Assembly (NCBI GenBank): GCA_963580285.1 | Contig: OY757016.1 | Span: 43,725,124 to 43,789,123, forward strand | Length of the DNA: 64,000 bases | From: Lucinisca nassula | Lineage: Eukaryota; Mollusca; Bivalvia; Lucinida; Lucinidae | Direction: 5' to 3' | Shown here: piece after piece, positions 39,801-51,800 of the stretch | Layout of the letters: the number at the start of each line of letters is the position of its first letter | Position numbering within the stretch: position 1 is the first letter of the stretch | Notes under the pieces: model-generated | Told to the model about the DNA's origin: nothing | The model's input: only the letters and a program-made list of their open reading frames with translations | Databases searched by the model: none | Position numbers and translations under genes: made by a program

Positions 39801-42800
39801 GGCAACAAACTGGGTCCTTTGTTTTCAACTGTCACTCAACCCACCTAGGCTTTATGATCTGAAATTGAAACTTTTACAGGTCCTACATGTATAGATGAGG
39901 ACTGGAGGAAAGTATTCAGAATTTTGGTGTCAGGCCCCTAGTGGATGGTGCCGACACTGCCCGGGGGATCAAAAAATGCATTTTGTATATTCAAAATGAA
40001 GATAATGATGAGTAAAATACAGTTGTGTAAAAAAAGCCCCAGGGGTATCTCTAGAATCTTGAAACTGTCACAGGAATCTGAGGATGTATGGATGAGGACT
40101 GGTGGAACCTACGAGGACTGCAGGAAAATATTTGAAATGATATGACCCTCTGTGGGTGGGGCCTGACCCTTTCAATGGTTCAGAATTCATTTTGTACAAG
40201 CAGTCATGTTGCATTTGATTTGCTTGTTTGACTTGAGGTTTAACATCCCCATAAACACTATTTAGGTCATTTTGGTGATGTTGCTTCCGATTTTGTGGGA
40301 CTTCTACCCAACATTAAGCTGAAATAACGTCTCAAGCCTTGCTGCCCAATGCATACCAAATCAAAGGTGAATAAGAGTTGAATAAAGTGATGCAAAAAAT
40401 TCTGCCCGAGGGGCATGTCTAGGGGTCACTAGAGGCCAAAAGAAGTATTTTAGGTTCCTCTTGTTGTGACATGATTTTCAGAGCGTGGGGATATGCAATG
40501 GAGTGCCATTTACTTGCTCTAGTTATAAATTCGACCAGCAACAGCTCTTTAAGCTAATGATGTTTTAAACAACTGGACCTGTTGTCCTTCATAAAAAAAT
40601 CATTGCACTGAAGTCTATTAACCCTCATCCTGCTGAATAAATTAATTTAGACACACCCATTTCTGATTATCCACCAATCAAATTACATTGTATACTAAAT
40701 TCATTCAATTCACAAACTGCATAACAAACAGTGCAGATCCAGATCAGATGGCTTCTTCAGAACCATCTGATCTGGATCTACACTGTTTCCAAAGATAAGG
40801 TTCATAATAGGATTAAAGAGTTGTCCGTTTGTATAAACATTTTGTAGGTTACAATGTCATACATACCAAAACCTCTACTCTGTATATTTATCCTATATAC
40901 TTCCTTTCTACTGATCTCACAGACGTAAGGCCTTGGCTCATTTCTCCCCCTCGCTAGTCCAAGACCATATCTTGACCATTCTGAAATAGATGGGAAAATT
41001 GGTAACAATTTTATAACTATACAAGACAATAAGATTTCTGCTAACATTTTTTTAAATATTATAGATCGGATGATCCAGATATTAACTTTTATTTACCTAT
41101 TTGAGAGACTAGGAGGACAATATTATTTATCCTTTATTCATTTTCATTACAAATAAGATTGGCCCACAACTGTAAGAAGCTATGCCCACAAGCTTGAGCT
41201 CAAATAGAGGATATTTGATTATTTTAAGTGTAAGATCAACTTAAATTTCACCGAATGAAGACCAAAAGATTTATTTTCACGAGTGGCAAATCTAGGGGGG
41301 GGGGGGGGGGGGGGGGGGGGGGAAACAAGGTTTAAAAGAAAATTTAACAAGTGGAGGGGAGGGAGGGGGGAAACAAGGTTTTAAAGAAATTTGAACAAGT
41401 GACCTAGTTTCTGAATCAACATAACACATATTCAAACCTGATCCAGATATTGTCAAAATAAACATTCTTCTAAAAATTCATGAAAATTGCAGCAAAACTG
41501 TGGCCTCTAGAGGGTGAACAAGGTTTTCTGATGTAGTGACCTAGTTTTTAATCCTACATGACCCATATTCGAACCTGACCCGGATATCATTAAGGCAAAC
41601 ATTATGGTAAAGTTTCGTGAAGATTGAGGCAAAATTGTGGCCTCTAGAGGGCGAACAAGGTTTTAAAAAAATTTGACCTAGTGACCCAGTTTTTGAACTG
41701 GCATGACCCATATTTGGACTTGACCCAGATATTGTCAAGACAAACATTCTGGTTAAGTTTCATGAAGATTGAAGTAAAATCATGGCCTCCAGAGGGTGAA
41801 CAACATAAAAGATGATAACAAATGATGCACAATGGATGTACAACGACAAAGAGTGACAAAATAGCTGACCTTGAGCACTTCATGCTCAGGTGGGCTAAAA
41901 GGTAATGCGACTCTTGCACTGTCATGACTTTGACCACGATTGTTTACGACTGTCCACGACCAATGGGGACTATGAAAATCATGGCAAATCAGGGCATACA
42001 CGGTTCCCAATTTCACTACCCTACGAATACTCACGACATTGCTACGACACTTCAACGAACAATCACGATTGCTGTACGCTAATGGAGCCGATTTACAACG
42101 ATCCTCCACGATCGTCCACAATGTCTTACGATCCTCTAGGATTCTTCTATTACTGCACCACGATTGCCTTAAGATATCAGACAATCATACACGATCCCTG
42201 CAAAACTGCTCTACGACCAACGCCGAATTGGCACGATGATCAAAAACTCAGTACGATCATGGAGGATTCAATATGATTTATTCACGATTAACCAAGACTT
42301 CTCCCGATTTGTCAGGATTTATAATGATCTGGGTATATAAAAGTGTTCGTCGGGATAAATCGTGATAGCGTCGTCATCAATCGTAGTGTATTCCTGGTGA
42401 ATCTTGCATTGTCGTATGCAGTCGTCGTGATATCATAGTAGATCGTACGGCAGTCGAAACTGAATCGTAGAGGCGTCGTAGATGATCTTGTCTCGCCGTA
42501 GCCCAATCGTGGTAGAATTCAGTCACGATTATTCACGATTGGCCACGATTACCACGACGACCGCTCTACGATTTGAAAAATGATGCAGACTCATCACGAA
42601 TGTTTTGAACATGTCCAAAACAGTCGTGGTCACTCCCAAACTATCACGCTCAACCACAATTCCTCAAGATCTCTGCCGACTTCTCTAAGACGTTGTTCAC
42701 GATTTAAAAAATCGTGGTGAGTCATGGCCAAAATCGTGACAGTGTAAGAGCCCCTTTACCTAAAAATTTGCTATAAATTTCAAATGTCAGAAATTGACAG

Positions 42801-45800
42801 TTATTGACATTTTAAATTCAAAAAGCTATTATAAAACTAGAATTGTTTTCTAAGAAAACAGATGTCCCCCCACCACACTCATTAATTTTTTAACCAAATC
42901 CATCCACTGGTTCAGGAGATAGAGTGCAGACAAGGCAATTTTCAACAGTCTAAGTCCCGTGGTGACCTTGAAAATTAGGTCAAGGTCACCAACATCTAAT
43001 CAGTTCTTAAGACCAGCCCACTGATATAATGTACCAAGTTTGATCAAAATTCATCCACTGGTTCAGGAGAAAGAGTGCAGACAAGCCAATTTTTAAAAGT
43101 CTAACTCCCGTTGTGACCTTGAAAATTAGGTCAAGGTCACCAAAAGCTAATCAGTTCTTAAGACTATCCCACTGATATAATGTATCAAGTATGAACCAAA
43201 TCCTGCCATTGGTTCAGGAGTTAGAGTGCAGACAAGCTTTTTTGGTCTAAAATTTGACAATGGTTTCAGCCCTGTGACCTTGAAAATTAGGTCAAGGTCA
43301 CCAAAATCTAATCAGTACTTTTCCCCCTCCTAATGGTGTATCTGTGTAAGTTTAATCAAAATCCATCCATCCATTCAGGGGATAGAGTGCAGACAAGAGG
43401 CAATGCCGACGCTGACGCCGACAGGATCCACACAAAAACCAATATGTCCCCCTCCCTTTCAGGTGGGGGGACATAATTCATGACCTACAGCCTACTGTGA
43501 AAAAAGTAAGCCTTTTTCTTAATAACTATACACACTTAAAACCTCTCTTTGTGGTGACAGCAAAGAACATTTTCAAAACACGATGCACTCTGCAATGGCC
43601 ACTTTGAGAACTAATAAACCAAAATATGTGCCACCATTTTAAGCAAGAGAGACAACTTTTGTGGCTCCCTGTATTCTGATCCCTCCAAAAAATCAGGAGT
43701 CTACTCTTAAAGGAAAGATTTTGCCCCAGAGGAGAAAATTCTTTCCTTCAAGAGAAGACTCCCTATTTTCTTGAGCAAATTCCTTCTGAGAAAACTCCCT
43801 AGTTTCTGGAGCAAATTCTTTCCTAGAAAACTCCCTAGTTTCTGGGGCAAATTCTTTCCTCTAAGAGAAGACACCCTAGTTTCTGGAGCAAATTCTTTCC
43901 TTAAAAGACGACTCCCTAGTTTCTCGAGAAAATTCATTTCTTTAGAGTAGACTCCCTTGTTTCAGGAGCAAATTCTTTCCTTTAAGAGAAGACTCCCTAT
44001 TTTCTGGAGCACATTCTTTCATTTAAGAGAAGACTCCCTATTATCTAAACCAAATTCTTTCCTTTAAGAGAAAACACCCTATTTTCTGGAGCAAATTTTC
44101 CATGAAGAGAAGACTCCCTATTTTCTGGCGCAAATTCTTTCCAAGAAAACTCCCTAGTTTCTGGAGCAAATTCTATTCTTTAGGAGAAGACACCCTAGTT
44201 TATGGAGCAAATTCTTTCCTTTAAAAGAAGACACCATAGTTTCTGGAGCAAATTCTTTCAGAGAAAACTCCTTAAGTCCTGGAGCAAATTCTATTCTTTA
44301 AGAGAAGACACCCTAGTTTGTGGAGCAAATTCTTTCCTTTAAAAGAAGACACAATATTTTCTGCAGCAAATTCTTTCCTTTAAAAGAAGACACCCTAGTT
44401 TCTGGAGCAAATTCTATTCTTTAAGAGAAGTCTCCTTAGTTTCTGGAGCAAATTCCTTCTTCAAGAGAAGACTCCTTAGTTTCTTGAGCAGATTCTAAGA
44501 GAATTCTCCCTTTTATAAAGGAGGCAAAAACATTTTTGAAAGAACTGCTTCTCCAAAATCTGTAGTCCTTCCACTTGAACATTTTTTAAGTTTGAATTGA
44601 GGTTGTCCCCATCAACACTATTTAGGTCATTCTGTGGGACTTTTACCCGACATTAAGAAGGAATGATATCTCAAGACCTACCATCCAAAAAACCAATAGG
44701 GTTTATATGCAGGGACGGTCCAACTCACATCATTTTGCCTTGGGAGGCTTAGACCTTCTATATGGTATACCAGTACTATTGTGTGATAGGTTTCAGCTCT
44801 GTGTGGAAGCACTATGCAGCCCAATCTTTTTCTCGAAGGCCCAATGCATGGGCCTGTTCCACTTGAAACTAAGAAACAAACACAAATACTCACCAAAGTC
44901 AAATGTATAAGTTACAAGGTTCAATGTTTTATCAAGGTTTATTGGTGTCTGTGGTGTGACCCAGAAAGGTGAAAATAGTGGCAGCACGACACCTGTCGAC
45001 GTCCAAACATAGCGAGGATCATCAGCCTTGGTATCTCTCTCGGCACTTGTATACCAATCTTGTCTGTGAAAACAATTGAAATTCCTTACACAACTAGTCA
45101 TTAAAAAACAGTTTTGGATATACCATATTCGCTCTAATTACTGCACCTTGCCCTTAGTTTTTTCAAAATTGTGTCAAAAAATCATGGTGAAAAATCTACC
45201 TAATTAGCGCACACTTGATACGAAAAAAACTAGCTTCTGAGATGATGCATACTGATATTTAATGGGATGGAAAAGGATACTTAAGTATTGCCTCACTGTT
45301 GAAGAAATAACAGCAGGTTTTTTATAGATTTATTGTTAGAGCTTCAAGGGGAGGTTACTGTAAAGTGTACACTTATGCATTTCCTTTTCAAAAATAGCTT
45401 TGGTGTGCGCTTATAGGAGCATGTGCGGTAATTATGGGGAATAAGTTAACTAAATACTGAAAACTCCTATATTAAGACCACCTTTGGGACTGTTCAATAT
45501 TGCAGCCACGTGTCCGGAAAATGACGTCATATGGTTTCCTTTTACACAATACCCATTAATGCAGGCAAGGACGTAACACACGCACACACCTGTTTTATGT
45601 CATTGATTTTAAGAGCTTATTTCTAAAAAAAAATTGAACGGGTTAAAAAAATCGTAAACAACATTTATTTACTCTCGAACCAAAACATTGCCAAACGAGA
45701 GTCATTGAAAATCTTACATGGCCGAACCGAGTTCTAAAGAATATAAATACATATTTCAGGATTACACAAGCCTGAAACAAATCGCTTTGTCTACAAATGG

Positions 45801-48800
45801 CGGCCAATATTGAAGCCACGGGATCGGAAAATGACGTCATGCGTTTCATTTTAATTCATTCAAGGGCGTAATATGCACGTGGTTAATGTTAGTTTCAGTG
45901 GAGCGTATTTCTTATAAAATAAAAATATCATTTAGAATGGGTGAACAAGAGGGCCCAGAGGGCCCTGGTTCGCTCACCTGATCCAATGTATAATAAGTGG
46001 GCCCTGGGGGGGGGGGTCAATTTTGGCCCCAGGGCTATAATTTGAACAATCTCGGTAGAGGTCCACACAATGAAGCTTCATATCGAATATGGAAGACCTG
46101 GGCTTTGTGGTTTCAGAGAAGAAGATTTTAAAGGTTTACCCTGCATAAAGAAGTCTATGTAAAACAAGATTTTCCCAAAATAAGTCTATGTAAAACCAAA
46201 GGGCCCCGGAGCGGGGGCATTTTTGGCCCCAGGGCTATAATTTGAACAATCTTGGTAGAGGTCCACTAGCTGAAGCTTCATAACAAATATAAAAGACCTA
46301 AGCCTTGTGGTTTCAGAGAAGAAGATTTTTAAAGATTTTCCCTATAAGTCTATGTAAAACCAAAGGGCCACATGGCAGGGGCATTTTTGGTCTCAGGGCT
46401 ATAATTTGAACAATCTTGGTAGAGGTCCACTAGCTGAAGCTTCATAACAAATATCAAAGACCTAAGCCTTGTGGTTTCAGAGAAGAAGATTTTTCAAGAT
46501 TTTCCCTAGTTAAGACTATGTAAATCCAAAGGGCCCCGGAGCGGGGGCATTTTTGGCCCCTGGGCTATAATTTGAACAATCTTCATAGAGGTCCACAAGA
46601 TGAAGCATCATATCAAATATCAAAGACATGGGCCTTGCAGTTTCAGAGAAGAAGATTTTTAAAGATTTTCCCTATATAAGCCCATGTAAAACAAAAGGGC
46701 CCCCGGGTGGGGACATTTTTGGCCCCAGCACTATAATTTGTACAATCTTGGTAGGGGTCCACTAGATGAAGCTTCATACCAATTATCAAAGACCTGGGCC
46801 TTGTGGTTTCAGAGAAGAAGATTTTTAAAGATTTTCCCTATATAAGCCCATGTAAAACCAAAGGGCCCCGGTGCGGGGGCATTTTTAGCTCCAGCACTAT
46901 AATTTGAACAATCTTGGTAGGGGTCCACTAGATGAAGCTCCATACCAAATATCAAAGACCTGGGCCTTGCGGTTTCAGAGAAGAAGATTTTTAAAGATTC
47001 TCCCTATATAAGCCCATGTAAAACTAGAGCCAGTGTTTATGAAACACAATGCCCCCAACTGCTTGACCCTAACACTGCTTGTCCCTAACAGTAATTGAGA
47101 TATCTTGTTTTTATGTGGCTGTAATGCTGAAATTACACAAGAAAAGCTGTAGTTAATCATCTACTCATCATCCCTGACCAGTCTGTGAAGTTTCGGGGAA
47201 AAACCTAAAATAGTTTTTTAGATATCTTGCTTACAAACTTAAAACGCGAAAAATTTCAAAGGGCCATAACTCAAGAAAAAAATTTCGGATTTTTTTCAAA
47301 AGTTAATCAGTTCATCTACTCATCATCCCCAACCAGCCTGTAAAGTTTCAGGGCAATAGCTCAAACAATTTTTGAGATATCTTGCTTACAAGCTGAAAAC
47401 ACGAAAAAAATCAAAGGGCCATAACTCAAGAAAAAAAAATTGGATTTTTTTCAAAAGTTAATCAGTTCATCTACTCATCATACCCAACCAGTCTGTGAAG
47501 TTTTGGGGAAAAACCTCATATAGTTTTTGAGATATCTTGCTTACAAACTTAAAACGCGAAAAATTTCAAAGGGCCATAACTCAAGAAAAAAATATAGGAT
47601 TTTTTTTCAACAGTTAATCAGTTCATCTACACATCATCCCAAACCAGCTTGTAAAGTTGCAGGGCAATCGCTCAAACAATTATTGAGATATCTTGCTTAC
47701 AAGCTGAAAACACGAAAAAAATCTAAGGGCCATAACTCAAGAAAAAAAAATCGGATTTTTTTCAAAAGTTGATCAGTTCATCTACTCATCATCCCCGACA
47801 AGTCTGTGAAGTTTCGGGGAAAAACCTCAAATAGTTTTTTTAGATATCTTGCTTACAAACTTAAAACGCGAAAAATTTCAAAGGGCCATAACTCAAGAAA
47901 AAAATTTCGGATTTTTTTCAAAAGTTAATCAGTTCATCTACTCATCATCCCCAACCAGCATGTAAAGTTTCAGGGCAATAGCTCAAACAGTTTTTGAGAT
48001 ATCTTGCTTACAAGATTTCATAGTATTTTTTGCAAAGGGGCATAACTCAAAAAAGGGGCATAATCCTGACGAGAAAAAAAACACGGGTCAATTATTTTTT
48101 CATGAGGAATCCATATATGAAATTTCAAAAACCTAGCACCCATGGTTCTAAAGTTATGCTATGCAGTAAAAAGTGGGACGGACGTAAGGACGGAAGGACG
48201 GAAGGACGGAAGGACGGACGGACGAACAGGGCAAAACCAATATGCCCCCACAACTTCTTCGAAGTTGGGGGCATAACCAAAGGGCCCCGGTGAGGGGGCA
48301 TTTTCGGCCCCAGCACAATAATTTGACCAATCTTGGTAGGGGCCCACTAGATGAAGCTTCATACCAAATATCAAAGACCTGGGCCTTGCGGTTTCAGAGA
48401 AGAAGATTTTTAAATATTTTCCCTATATAAGCCCATGTAAAACCAAAGGGCCCCGGTGCGGGGGCATTTTTAGCTCCAGCACTATAATTTGAACAATCTT
48501 GGTAGGGGTCCACTAGATGAAGCTTCATACCAAATATCAAAGACATGGGCCTTGCGGTTTCAGAGAAGAAGATTTTTAAAGATTTTCCCTATATAAGCCC
48601 ATGTAAAACCAAAGGGCCCCGGTGCGGGGGCATTTTCGGCACCAGCACAATAATTTGAACAATTTTGGTAGGGGTCCACTAGATGAAGCTTCATACCAAA
48701 TATCAATGTCCTGGGCTTTGCGGTTTCAGAGAAGAAGATTTTTTAAGTTTTCGATGAAAAAAATCTTTTTTTGGCTCCTGTGACCTATATGTGCAACGGA

Positions 48801-51800
48801 CCGGAACCATTTGAACAACTTTGAAATGGGACCACCTAAGGATCATTCCTGTGAAGCTTGGTCAAAATCTGATCAGTGGTTTAGGAGGAGATGTTGTTTG
48901 AAGAAAAAGTTTACGGACGCACGCACGCACGGACGGACGCACGACGGACGACGGACAAAAAGTGATCCCAAAAGCTCACCTTGTCACTACGTGACAGGTG
49001 AGCTAAAAAAAGGCATTTTCTCTCGAAGGCTTAACATTCGGACATAACAGGTGTGTATTGAAAATTGCGCCCTGTGAAAAAAAAAAATTATATATGCAAA
49101 TACCTGTTCTATAGTAAGCCATAAACTAATGACTTGTGTAAACAAACTAGCGTACGTCCTGCATGGATTGACCCAATTTTCTCACCCTGCCAGCTTGCCG
49201 ATAACGCCTGAGGCAAGGCTTGAAGGTTTAATAACTTTGACACACGGGTCAAATTTCGCTGCAATAAGATCAAAGACCCCGACGTGGACTTGTCCGATTT
49301 TCACCTAGTTAGATAATGAACCGTTCTAACACCTTGTGTTGCAAGCGTTTTGTGTATACATGCTTGGATTATCAGTGGCAAACGGTCAGCTTGTTTTTAC
49401 AACAATGATTTAGTGAAAATTTTGAACATTTTTTTTAAAATGTTATTGAATTATGGACCGATTTTTTAATCTTCTTCTGAAGTCAAAATGGGTTTAGGGA
49501 AGCCAAAATCCGTCAGGAACCAAACCAACATTTCCTCGAGCCCTGGCATACACTTATATTATAGAACACCAAAAACGAAGTCCCAAAACTATTTCTGTTA
49601 TGCCTCCTGACAGTAACCCTCAGTGGCTCGACTGTTATTGTGCTTGCTAGAACAGTTAACTATATGACCACTAACTAGCTCGTTAATGTAATGAGGCTTT
49701 GAACAACTGGCCCCTCGACCCTGCAGCTTAATATACATCATACTGAGCTACTTGGTGGCTCTAAAATGACAGTGCTGACAGCCTACCTGTACAGTAAAAC
49801 CTGTCTTAGTGGCCACCTCTATTAAGCAAGCAACCTGTCTAAAGCAAGCATGGGTTTGGTTCCCAAAAAAGGCAAATGCATTAAATTTCACCTGTCTTAA
49901 GCAAGCACCTGTCTTAATTGTTTGATTTGAGGTTTAACATCCCCCTCAACACTGTTAAGGTCATTCTGGAGACGTTGCTTCCAATATTGTGGGACTTTTA
50001 CCCGACATTGAGATGAAATGACATCTCAAGCCCTGCCGCCCAATGAAACAAATAGGGTTTATAAGTATGGATGGGCCGACTCGCACCGCTTTGCCTGGGC
50101 AGACTTAGACCCTCTAAGATCATCTATTTCTTCAAGCCCCGACGGGCGGGTGATCTAAAATGACAGTGCTGACAGCCTACATGTACAGTAAAACCCGTCT
50201 TAGCGGCCACCTCTATTAAGCAAGCAACCTGTCTAAAGCAAGCATAGGTTTGGTTCCCCAAAAAGGCAAATGCATTAAATTTCACCTGTCTTAAGCAAGC
50301 ATATTTGGTCATCCCTTTGGTGCTTGCTTAACCCTTGTCCTGCTAATCCCTGATATGCCTTATCTTTGAAACAATGTAGATCCAGATCAGATGGCTTCTG
50401 GCGAAGCCATCTGATCAGGATCTACATTGTTTGCCATTCAGATTATGAATTTGTTGCAATAATTTGCATCAAGTAATCTGATTGGTTGATAATCGGCAGT
50501 GGGTGTGGCTTATATGAATATTCAGCAGGACAAGGGTTAATACAGGTTGGACTGTATATAGTAAAGTAACAAACTAAAGATAAAACTTTCAGCCCTTACC
50601 TATGGAAGTCAGCAGATATCAAGCCACTGATTACAAAGTTATGTTCTTCCTGAGTCTCTATAGTCATTAATATTGCTCCATTTCTCTGAAAAAATGAAAC
50701 AAAAAGATGCTAAACTTTTGTGTTCACCGACATCTACATGAAGTTCCCAGCTTGGCAGGAAGGAATCTCCTGAGAATTTAAAGTTATGAGTATACACTGA
50801 TTTATCCTACGAGAGTGTAATAACGCCATGTTATAAATTCTGTGGACTAAATATGCAAATTATGCTAGAAACACCCCTTAATGTTATATGTACGACGTCA
50901 TTAACAACATGGTGTTTACAAATGATGGAATATTGACATTTTGTCAACAAATCGTGAATAAAATGTGTTTTTAATGTCATATGATAAATAGAATCTTGCA
51001 TTGGTGCTCATGTATTGTTGAATTTATTAAACTAGTTGGGTTGCCTCTGTTGTGTAGTGGTAATGCTACTCGCCTTGTCAACCAGGGGTCACAGGATCGA
51101 TCCCGGGCTTCTCCAGGCTTCTCCAGGCTTTCGGATGAGTCTTTAAACCAAGATCCCCTCTCCATATGACCTGAGTTGTTGGTGAGACATAAAACTCAAA
51201 CACTCACTCACACTCACCTGACATTCTCTAGCTGCCTCATCATATGGTAATGGTGGGTAAAATACAAACTTATAACATCTGTCAGCATTACTCTGCCATT
51301 CAGGTGGACAAACTGAAATTCACAAATAACATTAAATTTAAAATTCTGATGCTCTCAAAACCCTAATAATTCTGCCTAATATGGCTGTTCTTATGAGCAC
51401 TCACAATCTAAGTATCCAATATACTAATCTTTTCAAAAGGTATCATACGGAAACTGTTTCTTGTAGAAAATTCCTGGAGCAAATGACAATTTGATTTTTT
51501 CAAACAGTTTTCATAGTACCGGTAAATAAGGCTTTCCTAGCAGACAATTAACCCTTAAGATGCTGAGAAAAACTACATCTGAAAATGCCGTCTGCTTATG
51601 CCATCTGCTGAATTTTTTGGCAAACTTTTTAAAAATATTTTCCCATACAGGCAAACAGTTTGGGCCCAGATCAGACTGCTCCTACAGGAGCGTCTGATCT
51701 GGGTCCACAATGTTTGCAAAAAATTACTTTTAAGGTAAAGCAGACGACAATTGTCGTGATTGGCATTTTATGGGTTAACATGTAATGTCAGGCCATATTT

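Larger units (their letters stand above)
36735..40480. repeat. ~250 bp tandem units broken by later insertions
   Basis: Units with GAGGACTGGAGGAACATATT, CAGAATTTTGATGTCA and TCAAAAATCCATTTTG occur at 36735-36835, 37195-37400, 39140-39265, 39480-40210 and 40365-40480. They are separated by a MITE, the array 37590-39062, a piggyBac-like MITE and a SINE-A piece. Confidence 0.5.

Noticed and set aside
41780..42184. 134-codon minus-strand frame
   Set aside because: Spans a HINE-type end and the ACGA-word element; no acceptor or donor fits the gene.
41905..42276. 123-codon plus-strand frame
   Set aside because: Lies in the ACGA-word element; composition follows the repeated words and no domain is visible.
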